Positions 39,373 to 48,795 of a stretch of DNA of 64,000 nt are shown here, in pieces; position 1 is the stretch's first letter, and the number at the start of each line of letters is the position of its first letter. The position numbers and the translations under genes were made by a program. Location of the stretch: assembly GCF_000949295.1 (NCBI RefSeq), contig NZ_JXYS01000029.1, positions 1 to 64,000 on the forward strand, in the 5' to 3' direction. This DNA is from Acidithrix ferrooxidans. GTDB taxonomy: Bacteria; Actinomycetota; Acidimicrobiia; Acidimicrobiales; Acidimicrobiaceae. Below the pieces are notes generated by a model that was given only the letters and a program-made list of their open reading frames with translations, was not told the DNA's origin and did no database searches.

Positions 39373-40335
39373 CTAAATACCCAGCCGAGTTCTCAAGGTT
39401 CGAAGAATCGGCATCATGGCCGATTGCTCATATTGATAAGATCGCTCATTGAGCTCTTCAATCTCACCATTCTCCAAAACGATCTCTCCGGCGCCAACAT
39501 TTGCCTCTAGCTGAGAGACACTTGAAGCGCCAGGTATCACAACAACATTCGGGTGTGAAATTATCCAAGCCAATGCAATTTGTGCACTGGATGCACCATA
39601 TTTGGCACCGATCTTCGCCAAGGCAATGAGAAGTGGCTGCATTCGCTCGATTGCATCGATTCCAAAGTGTTTATTTATGCGACGAATATCGCGTGGACGA
39701 TTATCAAAACTAAATTTCCCCGATAAAATACCTTGCTCTAAGGGAGAATATGCAATCACTAGGTGTTTGGTCGCCTGAGCAAATGGAATAATCTCCTCTT
39801 CCGCTCGCCGATGCAAGAGCGAGTAGTGAACTTGATTTGAATATATCGGTCGGCCAAATTTTCTCTCGAGATCTTCCCAGTCATACCTAGAAAAGTTAGA
39901 TATTCCGAACTTACCCGCTAAATCTCTCGATACCACGCCATCAAGAGCGCGAGATAAAGATGAATTCGAAAATGCTGGATTTCGAAAATGTACCTGATAG
40001 AGGTCTATCTTTGACGACTGGAGGCGTTCAGAACTCTTCTTGGCGTGCAGGGCAAAATACTTTTCAGAGGCATAGACCGGCCAAACCTTAGTCGCGACGC
40101 AAACGTCCTTGGCTTGTCGTCCTAGAACTCTTCCGATTATTCGCTCAGACTCTCCAAATCCATATAGTTCAGCCGTATCAATTAGGGTGACACCCAATTC
40201 AAGCGCGCGCTCTAGTATTGCACGAGCCATCGAGGAGGCGTAATCTGAACCGTAATTCCACTCTCTTGATCCAAATTGCCACGTTCCAAGGCCCACTGCG
40301 GAGATCTTTTGATCTCCAAGATCGTAATATTTCAC
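39373..40335 (-). CDS. Aldo/keto reductase
   Basis: An NADPH-dependent TIM-barrel oxidoreductase. The catalytic tetrad is visible: Asp and Tyr in LIDTAELYGFGES (about residue 50), Lys in VATKVWP (about 83) and His in YQVHFRNP (about 114). The cofactor site appears in the C-terminal VVVIPGASSVSQLEANVGA block (about 260). The length of 320 is usual. The substrate is not predictable. It lies 73 bp upstream of the small membrane protein gene on the same strand, but the functional link is unclear. Confidence 0.88.
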   Translation of the reverse strand: MKYYDLGDQKISAVGLGTWQFGSREWNYGSDYASSMARAILERALELGVTLIDTAELYGFGESERIIGRVLGRQAKDVCVATKVWPVYASEKYFALHAKKSSERLQSSKIDLYQVHFRNPAFSNSSLSRALDGVVSRDLAGKFGISNFSRYDWEDLERKFGRPIYSNQVHYSLLHRRAEEEIIPFAQATKHLVIAYSPLEQGILSGKFSFDNRPRDIRRINKHFGIDAIERMQPLLIALAKIGAKYGASSAQIALAWIISHPNVVVIPGASSVSQLEANVGAGEIVLENGEIEELNERSYQYEQSAMMPILRTLRTRLGI

Positions 40336-40643
40336 TTAACTAATGCTATTTGAGAATCGAATACACCTAACCAGGAGTTAGGTTGTGGCCAAGCAAAAGA
40401 ATCCCTCACATAAAAGCAGCGACAAAGACCGCACCTAACCATTCGCCGATAGCACTTCGGGCGCTATCACCGCTCTTAGAAAGGAAATCCCTAGAAGCAA
40501 CGATTGGCCCTAGGGAAAATCTCACTTCGATAATGTCGAGCTAATCGTTGTCGGTCTAATTCCTTATCGATGGATAGAGACGGAATTAACTCTCATGGAT
40601 AGTCGAAATATTGATAGTCGAATGACACGACTGCAGTTAAGGC
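40336..40643. other. Intergenic stretch between SDR and aldo/keto reductase genes
   Basis: No gene. A hairpin with GATAGC/GCTATC arms lies near 40446-40465 and could end the SDR transcript. Confidence 0.4.
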
Positions 40644-41411
40644 CTATTTGGGTGGCATCCGAAGTGCGCCATCCAAACGAATGACTTCGCCGTTGATGTA
40701 GCCATTTCGAACAATCTCCATTACCAAAGATGCAAAGTCTTCTGGCAGACCGAGTCGATGCGGAAAAGGAACTCCAGCGGCCAAAATACCACGAATCTCA
40801 TCGGGCAGCTGACCAAGTAATGGTGTATCCATTATTCCTGGGGCAATCGTTACTACTCGAATCCCAGCAGCAGCCAAATCTCGTGCAGCAGGCAGCGTCA
40901 TACCAACGATTCCACCCTTTGATGCGGAGTAGGCAAGCTGACCGATCTGTCCATCGTAAGCCGCTATCGAAGCAGTATTTACGACAAGACCTCGCTCACC
41001 ATGTTCCATTGGCTCGGACTTTGAGATCGCCTGAGCACCAAGACGCAACAGGTTGAAGGTTCCTATAAGGTTCACTCGCATGATTCTCTCGAAGGTTTCG
41101 AGCTTGTGTGGGGACCCATCTTTACCGATAGTACGCTCAGCAGCACCGATTCCGGCACAGTTTACAGCGAGACGCAATGGTGCCTTTGAGGACGCCAATT
41201 CTATAGCGCCCAAAACGTCGGTCGGATCGGAGACATCACCTCCAAAATAGTCGGCTCGATCTCCAAAAGTGCCAGCGAATGCCTTAGCACGCTCTTCATC
41301 GCGATCCAAGACGGTACAAAAGGCCCCAGCCTCGATTATTCTTCTAACGGCGGCGGCTCCGAGACCGGATGCTCCCCCGCTGACAATTGCAGATGCTCCA
41401 GAAATATCCAT
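40644..41411 (-). CDS. Short-chain dehydrogenase, 3-hydroxyacyl-CoA dehydrogenase type 2-like
   Basis: The Rossmann motif SGGASGLGAAAVRR is at residue 11, NCAGIG near 86, the catalytic Ser in VVNTASIAAYDGQIGQ near 147, and YSASKGG (Tyr/Lys) near 161. Overall it resembles HSD10-type 3-hydroxyacyl-CoA dehydrogenases (the insertion RTIGKDGSPHKLETFERI and the PGIMDTPLLGQLP segment), suggesting a fatty- or branched-acyl-CoA oxidation role. It is divergent from aceE. The exact substrate is not proven. Confidence 0.87.
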   Translation of the reverse strand: MDISGASAIVSGGASGLGAAAVRRIIEAGAFCTVLDRDEERAKAFAGTFGDRADYFGGDVSDPTDVLGAIELASSKAPLRLAVNCAGIGAAERTIGKDGSPHKLETFERIMRVNLIGTFNLLRLGAQAISKSEPMEHGERGLVVNTASIAAYDGQIGQLAYSASKGGIVGMTLPAARDLAAAGIRVVTIAPGIMDTPLLGQLPDEIRGILAAGVPFPHRLGLPEDFASLVMEIVRNGYINGEVIRLDGALRMPPK

Positions 41412-41688
41412 GGTATAGAATTTAGAGTCAATTTAACGGCTCGACAGCTAATTCGACCAATTCCGTCCCTCAAAGCTCAATTTAGGGCAAAAATGCTTGT
41501 TAATTTCAACCGTCATTGTTCACAATTCAAGGACTCCAAACAACGCCATCTCGATCAAGGACCTCCCTCGATGGAAACTATGGATCGAACCAAGGAGTCT
41601 GCGGTGATTGAAAACTACTTTGAACTGGTAATACTACAACTATGTCGCCAAATCGAAGGAGACAATTTATCACCTTTAATGCTCAGAT

Positions 41689-41718
41689 GTGACAGAGAGC
41701 AAAAAAAGTGCTTAGATT
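41689..41718 (+). promoter_or_regulatory. Candidate leaderless promoter of aceE
   Basis: GTGACA (41689-41694), an 18-base spacer and TAGATT (41713-41718) are followed by six bases and the aceE ATG at 41725. There is no ribosome-binding sequence, so the mRNA probably begins at or next to the start codon. Confidence 0.45.
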
Positions 41719-41724
41719 CAGAGT

Positions 41725-44448
41725 ATGATAATCGATGGCTTTTCACACCAAATACCAGATATCGACCCTCAAGAGACCACGGAGTGGGTTGATTCCTTCA
41801 ATTCTCTCGTTGATGGGAAGGGAAAATCAAGGGCAAGTTATATCCTTCTGAGACTCCTCGAAGCTGCTCGATCGAGTCAAGTAGGGTTTCCAGCAACCGT
41901 TTCAACTCCATACATAAATTCGATACCACCCGAACAACAGCCGTGGTTCCCTGGCGACGAGGAGATGGAACGACAGATACGTCGTTACATTCGATGGAAC
42001 GCCGCAGTTATGGTGACCAGAGCAAACATGAAATCCGATGGCATCGGGGGTCACTTGGCAACCTATGCAAGCTCGGCCACCTTGTATGAAGTTGGTTTCA
42101 ACCACTTTTTCAAGGGAAAATCAAATGGTGGGCCTGGTGATCAGGTCTTTTTTCAGGGCCATGCATCGCCAGGAATCTATTCACGCGCATTTGTTGAAGG
42201 TCGATTGAGCGAGGCACAACTCGACAATTACAGAATGGAGACGGGTGGAAATGGACTTCCTTCGTATCCGCATCCAAGATGTCTACCTGACTTTTGGGAA
42301 TTTCCAACAGTCTCAATGGGAATCGGGCCGCTAACGGCAATCAACCAAGCGTATTTCAATAGATATCTACAAAATCGCCAGCTCTGTGATACCTCTGAAT
42401 CTACCGTTTGGGCCTTCGTCGGTGACGGCGAATTTGACGAACCCGAGACCACTGCAGGGCTCTCACTGGCCGGTCGCGAGAAACTTGACAACTTAGTAAT
42501 GGTCGTCAACTGCAACCTACAACGCCTAGATGGCCCAGTTCGAGGCAATGGAAAGATAATACAAGAGCTCGAAGCCACCTTGCGTGGATCTGGATGGAAC
42601 GTCATAAAGGTGATCTGGGGAAGTGCATGGGACGAACTGCTAGCAAGAGATATCGACGGTGTTCTGCTCAACAAGATGAATTCAACCTGTGACGGGGAAT
42701 TTCAAAAACTCGCTACCGAAACTGGTGCATACATACGAGAGCACTTCTTCGGGCCAGATCCTCGACTTAGACGATTGGTTGAGCATTTATCTGACGATGA
42801 ATTGGTAAAGCTTCCAAGAGGCGGCCACGACTACAAGAAACTCTATGCGGCCTATAAAGCTGCAACCGAACATAGTGGTGCACCAACGGCTATTTTGGCA
42901 AAGACGGTCAAAGGATGGACTCTAGGATCAGGAATAGAGGCACGAAACGCAACTCACCAGATCAAAAAGATGTCAAGGGATCAGTTGCTTGCCCTTCGTG
43001 AAACCCTAGATTTAGATCTAGAACTTCCAGATTCTGCTTTTGAAACAAAATTACCACCATACATTCGCCCCAAGCCAGGCAGCGATGTCTATGAATACAT
43101 GATTCAAAAGAGAAGGAGCTTGGGAGGAAACTCGCCATCTCGCACTGTAAAGGCGTCACCGCTTCCCATGCCAGCGCAGGCATGCTTCAAAGAGTTCTAT
43201 CAAGGCTCAGGACGGGTCTCGGCGTCCACGACGATGGCATTTGCCAAATTGCTAAAAAATCTTGTTCGAGATCCAAGTATAGGCAACCGAGTGGTTCCGA
43301 TAATTCCAGATGAAGCTCGAACTTTTGGCCTTGAATCGCTCATCAAAGATGTCAAGATCTACGCGTCGCAGGGACAAAGGTATACCCCTGTGGACGCCGG
43401 CCTACTACTCTCCTACGAAGAGGGCGTGGACGGGCAAATCCTCGAGGAGGGAATTACCGAGGCTGGCTCAATGGCAACCTTCCAGGTCGCTGGAACCAGC
43501 TATTCCACCTTTGGATGCCCCACAATTCCGTTCTACATGTTCTATTCAATGTTTGGATTTCAACGCACTGGCGATCAGATATGGGCTGCGAGCGATGCTA
43601 GGTCGCGCGGCTTTCTAATTGGCGGTACCGCAGGGCGTACCACTCTGATGGGTGAAGGACTTCAGCACAACGACGGTCACTCCCTCTTGCTAGCTTCTAC
43701 CGTTCCTAGCGTTCGGGCGTATGACCCAGCATTCGCCTACGAGATGGCAATCTTGGTAGAACACGGGATAAATGAGATGTATGGGGTGCCTCAAAAAGAT
43801 GAGATCTATTACATCACCCTCTACAACGAGAACTACCAGATGCCAGCTATGCCAGAAGGCGTGGACTTCGAGGAGGTAAAAGCCGGGATAATAAATGGGA
43901 TCTATCTATTTAGACAAGCGCCATCGATCGAGAATGAAAATGGAAACCTTAGGGCAACAATTCTCTTCTCGGGAACTGCTTGGCTAGCTGCTGTAGAGGC
44001 TCAGAAGATACTAGCAGAGAGATACTCTGTGGCGGCTGACCTATACTCGGTCACCTCGTACAAGAGTCTGCGTGAAGATGCTCTTGAAACCGAGCGTTAC
44101 AACCGTCTCCACCCCCTCTCCGCCCCTCGTCAATCAACTATCAGTTCCGTTCTCGATGCATCCTCAGGACCCATTCTTGCGGTATCAGATTTCATGAAAG
44201 CAGTTCCAGATCAAGTGGGACGATTCCTTGCCAATAGGAACTTTACTCCACTGGGAACAGATGGCTTCGGTAGATCTGATACAAGAGAGAACCTACGCAG
44301 ATACTTTGAAATAGATGCTCCACAAATCGTAGTGGGAATATTAAATTCCCTCGCGCAGGAGAAGCTGGTCCCAATGACATTGGTGCAAAGTGCTATCGAT
44401 GAACTTGGAATCGACGCATCCAAAACGGATCCGCTCAGAACCATCTAA
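41725..44448 (+). CDS. aceE: Pyruvate dehydrogenase E1 component, homodimeric type
   Basis: It decarboxylates pyruvate with thiamine diphosphate and passes the acetyl group to E2 lipoyl domains. The length of 907 and the start block WVDSFNSLVDGKGKSRASY identify the AceE type, used by actinobacteria instead of E1-alpha/beta. The ThDP-Mg motif is GDGEFDEPETTAG, ending NCNLQRLDG (about residues 232-266). Other blocks are AVNA-like GGHLATYASSATLYEVGFNH near 110 (conserved H/G pattern) and FQRTGDQIWAASDARSRGFLIGGTAGRTT near 612. No E2 or E3 gene is adjacent. A hairpin follows 33 bp after the stop. Confidence 0.94.
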   Translation: MIIDGFSHQIPDIDPQETTEWVDSFNSLVDGKGKSRASYILLRLLEAARSSQVGFPATVSTPYINSIPPEQQPWFPGDEEMERQIRRYIRWNAAVMVTRANMKSDGIGGHLATYASSATLYEVGFNHFFKGKSNGGPGDQVFFQGHASPGIYSRAFVEGRLSEAQLDNYRMETGGNGLPSYPHPRCLPDFWEFPTVSMGIGPLTAINQAYFNRYLQNRQLCDTSESTVWAFVGDGEFDEPETTAGLSLAGREKLDNLVMVVNCNLQRLDGPVRGNGKIIQELEATLRGSGWNVIKVIWGSAWDELLARDIDGVLLNKMNSTCDGEFQKLATETGAYIREHFFGPDPRLRRLVEHLSDDELVKLPRGGHDYKKLYAAYKAATEHSGAPTAILAKTVKGWTLGSGIEARNATHQIKKMSRDQLLALRETLDLDLELPDSAFETKLPPYIRPKPGSDVYEYMIQKRRSLGGNSPSRTVKASPLPMPAQACFKEFYQGSGRVSASTTMAFAKLLKNLVRDPSIGNRVVPIIPDEARTFGLESLIKDVKIYASQGQRYTPVDAGLLLSYEEGVDGQILEEGITEAGSMATFQVAGTSYSTFGCPTIPFYMFYSMFGFQRTGDQIWAASDARSRGFLIGGTAGRTTLMGEGLQHNDGHSLLLASTVPSVRAYDPAFAYEMAILVEHGINEMYGVPQKDEIYYITLYNENYQMPAMPEGVDFEEVKAGIINGIYLFRQAPSIENENGNLRATILFSGTAWLAAVEAQKILAERYSVAADLYSVTSYKSLREDALETERYNRLHPLSAPRQSTISSVLDASSGPILAVSDFMKAVPDQVGRFLANRNFTPLGTDGFGRSDTRENLRRYFEIDAPQIVVGILNSLAQEKLVPMTLVQSAIDELGIDASKTDPLRTI

Positions 44449-44480
44449 ATAAGACGACTGATTGTTCATTTATAATCACA

Positions 44481-44526
44481 AGATACTGCTCTAAGTGGAG
44501 ATTGACCTCGACTCGGAGCAGTATCT
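44481..44526 (+). terminator. Hairpin after aceE
   Basis: Perfect 11-bp arms AGATACTGCTC / GAGCAGTATCT enclose a 24-base loop. There is no U-tract, so it may be a stabilising 3' stem rather than an intrinsic terminator. Confidence 0.55.
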
Positions 44527-44991
44527 CACTGTGTAATCAATAACTCGCTGATAACGGCAAGATCGATATAAAAGCGCCATCACCTCCTTTTTTCGATCTA
44601 TCTCTACCTGGTTGCAAAATTAGAACGTCATTCCGAGGACTTCAAAAAGTGACATAGTCCACAAATACCTCAGCTCAAATCTTGGCCGCACTCATAGTCC
44701 CACAGGACCAAAATCTACATAATTATTGCCAAGCAGATCTCTTTTTGCCTGTTCATCAAAGTAAAAAAGCTAAATACACACTCACCGTTAGGTCCACGAT
44801 AACTGGAGGCTCTTCCTATGGAGATAAAGGCGGTTTGGTTATAGTGGCGGCATCTAGTAAAGGAGATCTCAATAATCAAAGTGGCCGAGTATAAGAAGAT
44901 AATTTTACCAATAATAGATCTTAAAGGAAGTTCTAAGGACTGACGATAGATCTCGCAAGATGAGGAGGATCAATCACCACCTTCAATCTCT
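44527..44991. other. Region upstream of the pilin gene
   Basis: No gene accepted; a 70-codon plus frame at 44682-44894 has no recognisable feature. AGGAGG at 44963-44968 is too far from the listed pilin start, but it marks a possible ribosome site for an unrecognised start. Confidence 0.4.
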
Positions 44992-45546
44992 TTGAGCAAG
45001 GATTATCGAGCAAGGAAGTTCGACAAGAAGATGAAAAGGCGCTTGGCGGCTGCCAGTAGACTTACCGATATTCAAGACGGATTCACCATGGTGGAGCTGA
45101 TGGTCATAGTCTTGATCATTGGAATCCTAGCAGCTATCGCCATCCCAACCTATCTTGGCGTTTCAGCATCCGCGCAGAATAAACAGGCGGAAGCCACTCT
45201 TAGAAATGCATTTTCGGCCGAGAAGATCTACTTCTTCCAACACAACGGCTACAGCTCTATCAACGCCACACAGTTGGCCAAGATTGAACCTTCTCTGAGC
45301 TATGTCGACGCCATAGCCCCCAGTAAAGTAAACGAAGTAGACGTCTGGTATGCCACTGGAGGCGTTCCACATGGAACCTACGCGCCCGAGTGCATAACTA
45401 CCTACTCTCAAACCGGGAATTATTATTCTATCTATGACAACGGCGGCACATCTATGGCGCCTATTCAATACCTAAAATCTACCCAAATGCCCACCACCTG
45501 TGGAGGAAGTGGGTGGTCGACCACAACAACAGCTGCTGGCTGGTAG
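44992..45546 (+). CDS. pilA: Type IV pilin-like prepilin
   Basis: A basic leader precedes the prepilin-peptidase site DG/FTMVELMVI, with Glu5 of the mature protein conserved. A hydrophobic helix (ELMVIVLIIGILAAIAIP) follows, then a coiled, soluble region and a C-terminal domain with two cysteines, CITTY and TTCGGSG. The mature protein is about 154 residues. The first start is TTG 44992; ATG 45031 would give a 17-residue leader and is equally plausible. No pilus assembly genes are near, so this pilin is orphaned. It could form a pilus or pseudopilus for adhesion, electron transfer or DNA uptake; none is proven. Confidence 0.85.
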   Translation: MSKDYRARKFDKKMKRRLAAASRLTDIQDGFTMVELMVIVLIIGILAAIAIPTYLGVSASAQNKQAEATLRNAFSAEKIYFFQHNGYSSINATQLAKIEPSLSYVDAIAPSKVNEVDVWYATGGVPHGTYAPECITTYSQTGNYYSIYDNGGTSMAPIQYLKSTQMPTTCGGSGWSTTTTAAGW

Positions 45547-46137
45547 CGAGAGCGTCTTCATTTTCAGAAAAAAGCCACACCTTTGCGCTATCGTTCCGGG
45601 AGATTACATGGAATTGAACCATCCTCATCTCCTGAATTGCCCGTATTACCCGTACAATCTCTAGCGCGCACATCATCAATGTCGCCTATTTGAAGTCACG
45701 ACCCTAAGTACTCAGAAGCACTTAAAAACTGGCCACCCCAACCAAGTGATTGCACCTTTAGCCAATTTACGACAATCACCTCGAAGAGGCAGAAGGTCTT
45801 GGTCGATTATCTAAAATCACCAAAAGCGGCTTCTTTATATCTCCCTTCGTCCTAGAAGATCATGGTAATAAAAGATCACACAAGCTACGAAGAAAAGGTA
45901 AATCGAACCCAAAAAACCTCCCCGAAATCGATCTATCATCGACGCACCTGTGGATCAACAGACCTCCATTCCAACCAAGACGAAGTCAATAGCCCCCTTT
46001 TGTGGTACCTCCTTTCATGAACCAACCGGAGTTGCCTGACTAAAGATTTATGCGAAGAGCAAGTCTTTGTGATCCAGTGAGCAACTAACTTATAAAACAA
46101 CAACCTAACCAGTCGAGACCTTCTCACAAGGAACCAT
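45547..46137. other. Gene-free region between pilin and HhH-GPD genes
   Basis: No convincing gene. A stem GGAGAT/ATCTCC (minus strand) lies near 45598-45632; it superficially resembles a tRNA T-arm region but is not a tRNA. Confidence 0.4.
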
Positions 46138-46719
46138 ATGCCTTTTTATATTGCAGCAGAAGAAAATGCCAATTTATTACTGGATCAATCCCCGCTAGCG
46201 CTACTCATTGGTATGGTTTTAGATCAACAAATACCAATGGAGCGGGCCTTCTCGGCACCGTACCTCCTTCAAGATCGACTCGGGCAACCTCTCGATGCGC
46301 AATATATTGCCACCATGGATCCCGAAAAGCTTCAAGAACTATTTTCAATCAAGCCCGCGCTACATCGGTTCCCATCAGCAATGGCTAAGCGAGTCGCAGA
46401 GGTGGCAAGGCTAGTTGCCGTTGATTACAATAACGACGCAGGAGCAATTTGGAATAACGCAACTTCTCCAAGCGACCTCTTCAAACGCATCTGCGACCTC
46501 CCTGGCTTTGGGATCGATAAGACCAAGATCTTCATAGCACTCCTAGGCAAACAGGTTGGAATAAAGATAGATGGCTGGCAGGAAGTATGTCAACCATTCG
46601 GAGAAGAAGGTACCACTATAAGCGTCGCGGACATTATCGATGATGCGACATTTGCTAGTGTGCGCCAATTCAAGCAAGAGATGAAGCTGGCCAAGAAGGC
46701 GAAGACCGATGAAGTTTGA
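46138..46719 (+). CDS. HhH-GPD base-excision repair family protein
   Basis: The N-terminal half contains LIGMVLDQQIPMERAF (about residue 28), typical of HhH-GPD DNA glycosylases. The hairpin is LFKRICDLPGFGIDKTKIFIALLGKQ (about 121, listed in part: LPGFG with following Lys). The usual catalytic Asp region reads KIDGWQEV, and no Fe-S cluster cysteines are present. This matches the short actinobacterial HhH-GPD-type proteins of about 190 residues. The damaged base recognised is unknown. AAGGA precedes the ATG by five bases. It overlaps thiE by 11 bp. Confidence 0.82.
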   Translation: MPFYIAAEENANLLLDQSPLALLIGMVLDQQIPMERAFSAPYLLQDRLGQPLDAQYIATMDPEKLQELFSIKPALHRFPSAMAKRVAEVARLVAVDYNNDAGAIWNNATSPSDLFKRICDLPGFGIDKTKIFIALLGKQVGIKIDGWQEVCQPFGEEGTTISVADIIDDATFASVRQFKQEMKLAKKAKTDEV

Positions 46720-47332
46720 CTATTCCGATAGACGGCTATATCTGTGCATTGGGATCTCAGAGCAAGTCCGCGACGTTGTGCGTGCCGCCATCGACGGTGG
46801 GGTTGATGTAGTACAGCTGCGCGAAAAAAATGCTGAAGCTCAGCCAATCATTGAGACCGCCTTAGCCTTAAAGGAGATATTAACGAGGAACGACATTCCA
46901 TTTTTTATCAACGATCGTGTAGATATTGCCAAGATAGTAGCATCAGATGGAGTTCACCTAGGTCAAGGTGACATATCCCCTACCCAAGCGCGGACAATCT
47001 TAGGGCCCGAAACAGCCATAGGCAGGTCAACCCATTCAGTAGCCGAGTGCCAAAGGTCGCTCGACGAAGAGATAGCATACATCTCAGCTGGCCCCATCGA
47101 AAAAACTCCCACAAAACCATTGAGAGATCCCGTTGGAGTGGACTATGCGCAATATGCCATAAAGACATCCCCGCGACCGGTTTTTATCACAGGTGGGATA
47201 ACACCGGAAAAAATCCACGAGTTAAGTCCTTTGGGTATCTCCCACTTTGTCGTAGTGCGATATATCACTCAAGCAAAAGATGCATTTCTTTCAGCAAAAA
47301 AACTAAGGGACGCTATCGACCAATATTGGTAG
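46709..47332 (+). CDS. thiE: Thiamine-phosphate synthase
   Basis: It couples HMP pyrophosphate and thiazole phosphate to thiamine phosphate. Motifs in order are VVQLREKN (pyrophosphate binding, about residue 34), FINDRVDIA (about 66), GVHLGQGD (about 84), GRSTHS (about 106), YISAGPIEKTPTKP (about 127) and FITGGI near 156. The length is 207. The ATG overlaps the HhH-GPD gene, so the two are co-translated; the link is probably positional rather than functional. No TPP riboswitch or other thi gene is visible nearby. Confidence 0.93.
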   Translation: MKFDYSDRRLYLCIGISEQVRDVVRAAIDGGVDVVQLREKNAEAQPIIETALALKEILTRNDIPFFINDRVDIAKIVASDGVHLGQGDISPTQARTILGPETAIGRSTHSVAECQRSLDEEIAYISAGPIEKTPTKPLRDPVGVDYAQYAIKTSPRPVFITGGITPEKIHELSPLGISHFVVVRYITQAKDAFLSAKKLRDAIDQYW

Positions 47333-47366
47333 GAGTCCGGTTTGTCGCTTAGTCCAAAATGGCTAA

Positions 47367-48128
47367 CTACTCATCTATTCGTGCGATCCAACCAACCACA
47401 AGGGCCAACAGTCGTGGGTCTGCTCTTAGACTTTCGCCACCGGCTGAGATGAAGTGTAGCTCACCGTGACCTGCCACATCCTCAACCAGCTTGCGTAGGT
47501 CGTTGGCGTCTATCGCATTGTCGTCACCACCTTGAATAATCAACCAAGGAATGGTAGATAGGCTCTGCACGCTCAAGCTGGGGTCAATCGCATGAAATTC
47601 ATTCTCCCAGCTTTTGATCATCTCTATTGATCCAGGCACACCAACCCCGAGACTCTCAAGTTGATCGGCCAATTCATAGACGGAAAGGCCATAGGGAGGA
47701 ACGGTCGGAATAGTGGACACTGTGACGACACCTTGCAGGTCACGGATCTCGGCCGCGGCGGCCAAAACTGGAATCGTAGCCAACTCAAAGCCAACCATAA
47801 ATACACGATCTACGTGCATTTCATCTCGAAAATATGAAACAGTATTCACGAGGTCCTGGCGCCACGTCAAAGGCGAGAAAGCACCCTGAGAACCACCCAC
47901 ACCGGACAAATTAACTACCGCCACCATACACCCCGATGATGTAACTAGACGTTGCTGAAAGTTATCCAGATAGAAGTCGACCTCGACTCCGGAAACTCGT
48001 GGAGCGGTGGGAGCACCATAGGCTAAAATCAGTGCCCTTGGGGGAGGAAGATTGTCCATTTTGGACTTAGAATCCTCTACCACCGATACATTCAGGCGTT
48101 TTCCACCCGATGGAATCTCAATAATCAC
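47367..48128 (-). CDS. Alpha/beta-hydrolase-fold protein lacking nucleophile and catalytic His
   Basis: The sequence follows actinobacterial alpha/beta hydrolases: ALILAYGAPTAPRVSGVEVD (about residue 32), oxyanion-type NLSGVGGSQGAF, and the acid strand IIQGGDDNAID (about 194). Active relatives have a nucleophile elbow G-F-S-x-G and a His just before the last helix. Here the elbow reads MVGFELATIPV (Glu at the nucleophile position), and the His region reads GGESLRADPRLL. The Asp is kept. It therefore looks like a non-catalytic binding protein, or one using other chemistry. It begins with GTG and is not in an obvious operon. Confidence 0.75.
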   Translation of the reverse strand: MIIEIPSGGKRLNVSVVEDSKSKMDNLPPPRALILAYGAPTAPRVSGVEVDFYLDNFQQRLVTSSGCMVAVVNLSGVGGSQGAFSPLTWRQDLVNTVSYFRDEMHVDRVFMVGFELATIPVLAAAAEIRDLQGVVTVSTIPTVPPYGLSVYELADQLESLGVGVPGSIEMIKSWENEFHAIDPSLSVQSLSTIPWLIIQGGDDNAIDANDLRKLVEDVAGHGELHFISAGGESLRADPRLLALVVGWIARIDE

Positions 48129-48230
48129 AGAGTCAGCCTAAATTCATACCCGAAGAAGAAAACCGATATCGTCGCATGTTAGAAGTTGAAGTATAACCCC
48201 GATGGAAATTCCGCGTATCGTCCATTAACC

Positions 48231-48593
48231 TTAATCAACCTGGGGAGTGTAAAACTCATTAAAAGCTTGCCAAGCTCGAGGGCCATAAACAGTACCCGGA
48301 CCCCCTAGCATTAGAATCGTAACTCCAACCATCTCGGCGACCTCTTGAGGGGTCACGCCCTTTCGTGCGGCCCCTCGCGCATGCGAGGAGATACAACCGT
48401 CACATTCGCGGGCAATCGCGATAGAGAGAGCGATCAACTCCTTGTATTTAGCTGGCAACTCTCCCTCTGCCATCGCAGCTCGAGAGAGATCAGCGAAGCC
48501 CTTCCATACATCTGGTGTAAGTGCCCGCAACTCCTTTGCCGGAACTGAAAGATCCCTCGAGAGACTCTGATAATGGCCATGGCTTTCATCCAT
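48231..48593 (-). CDS. Carboxymuconolactone decarboxylase (AhpD-like) family protein
   Basis: The 120-residue helical protein has the AhpD-type redox pair CDGC followed by SSHARGAARKGVTPQEVAEM, with the proton-relay His three residues after the second Cys. Such proteins act as small alkyl-hydroperoxide reductases or disulphide carriers; true carboxymuconolactone decarboxylases lack the Cys pair. GGAGGTG lies just before the ATG. It lies 100 bp upstream of the hydrolase-fold gene on the same strand, and could form an operon with it. Confidence 0.87.
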   Translation of the reverse strand: MDESHGHYQSLSRDLSVPAKELRALTPDVWKGFADLSRAAMAEGELPAKYKELIALSIAIARECDGCISSHARGAARKGVTPQEVAEMVGVTILMLGGPGTVYGPRAWQAFNEFYTPQVD

Positions 48594-48795
48594 GTAGCAC
48601 CTCCAACTTTTGACTTAGCAAGATTTATCAATTCCAATATCAAAAAATTTTCATATCAGAAATAACTTTTATGGCAAATCTATCAAAAATCTAAATAGAT
48701 AAATCATCTGCTAAATACCAAGATCTTGGCGGGCCACACAAAAGGGTCCCGCCAGTAGATCACCATCTCACCGATTAGTTCAAGCAAAAAGCGGA

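Noticed and set aside
41493-41792. 99-codon plus frame upstream of aceE
   Set aside because: Overlaps the aceE start in another frame and covers the promoter; no features.
45598-45632. tRNA-like T-arm on the minus strand
   Set aside because: No seven-base acceptor stem, D-arm or anticodon arm at the right distances.
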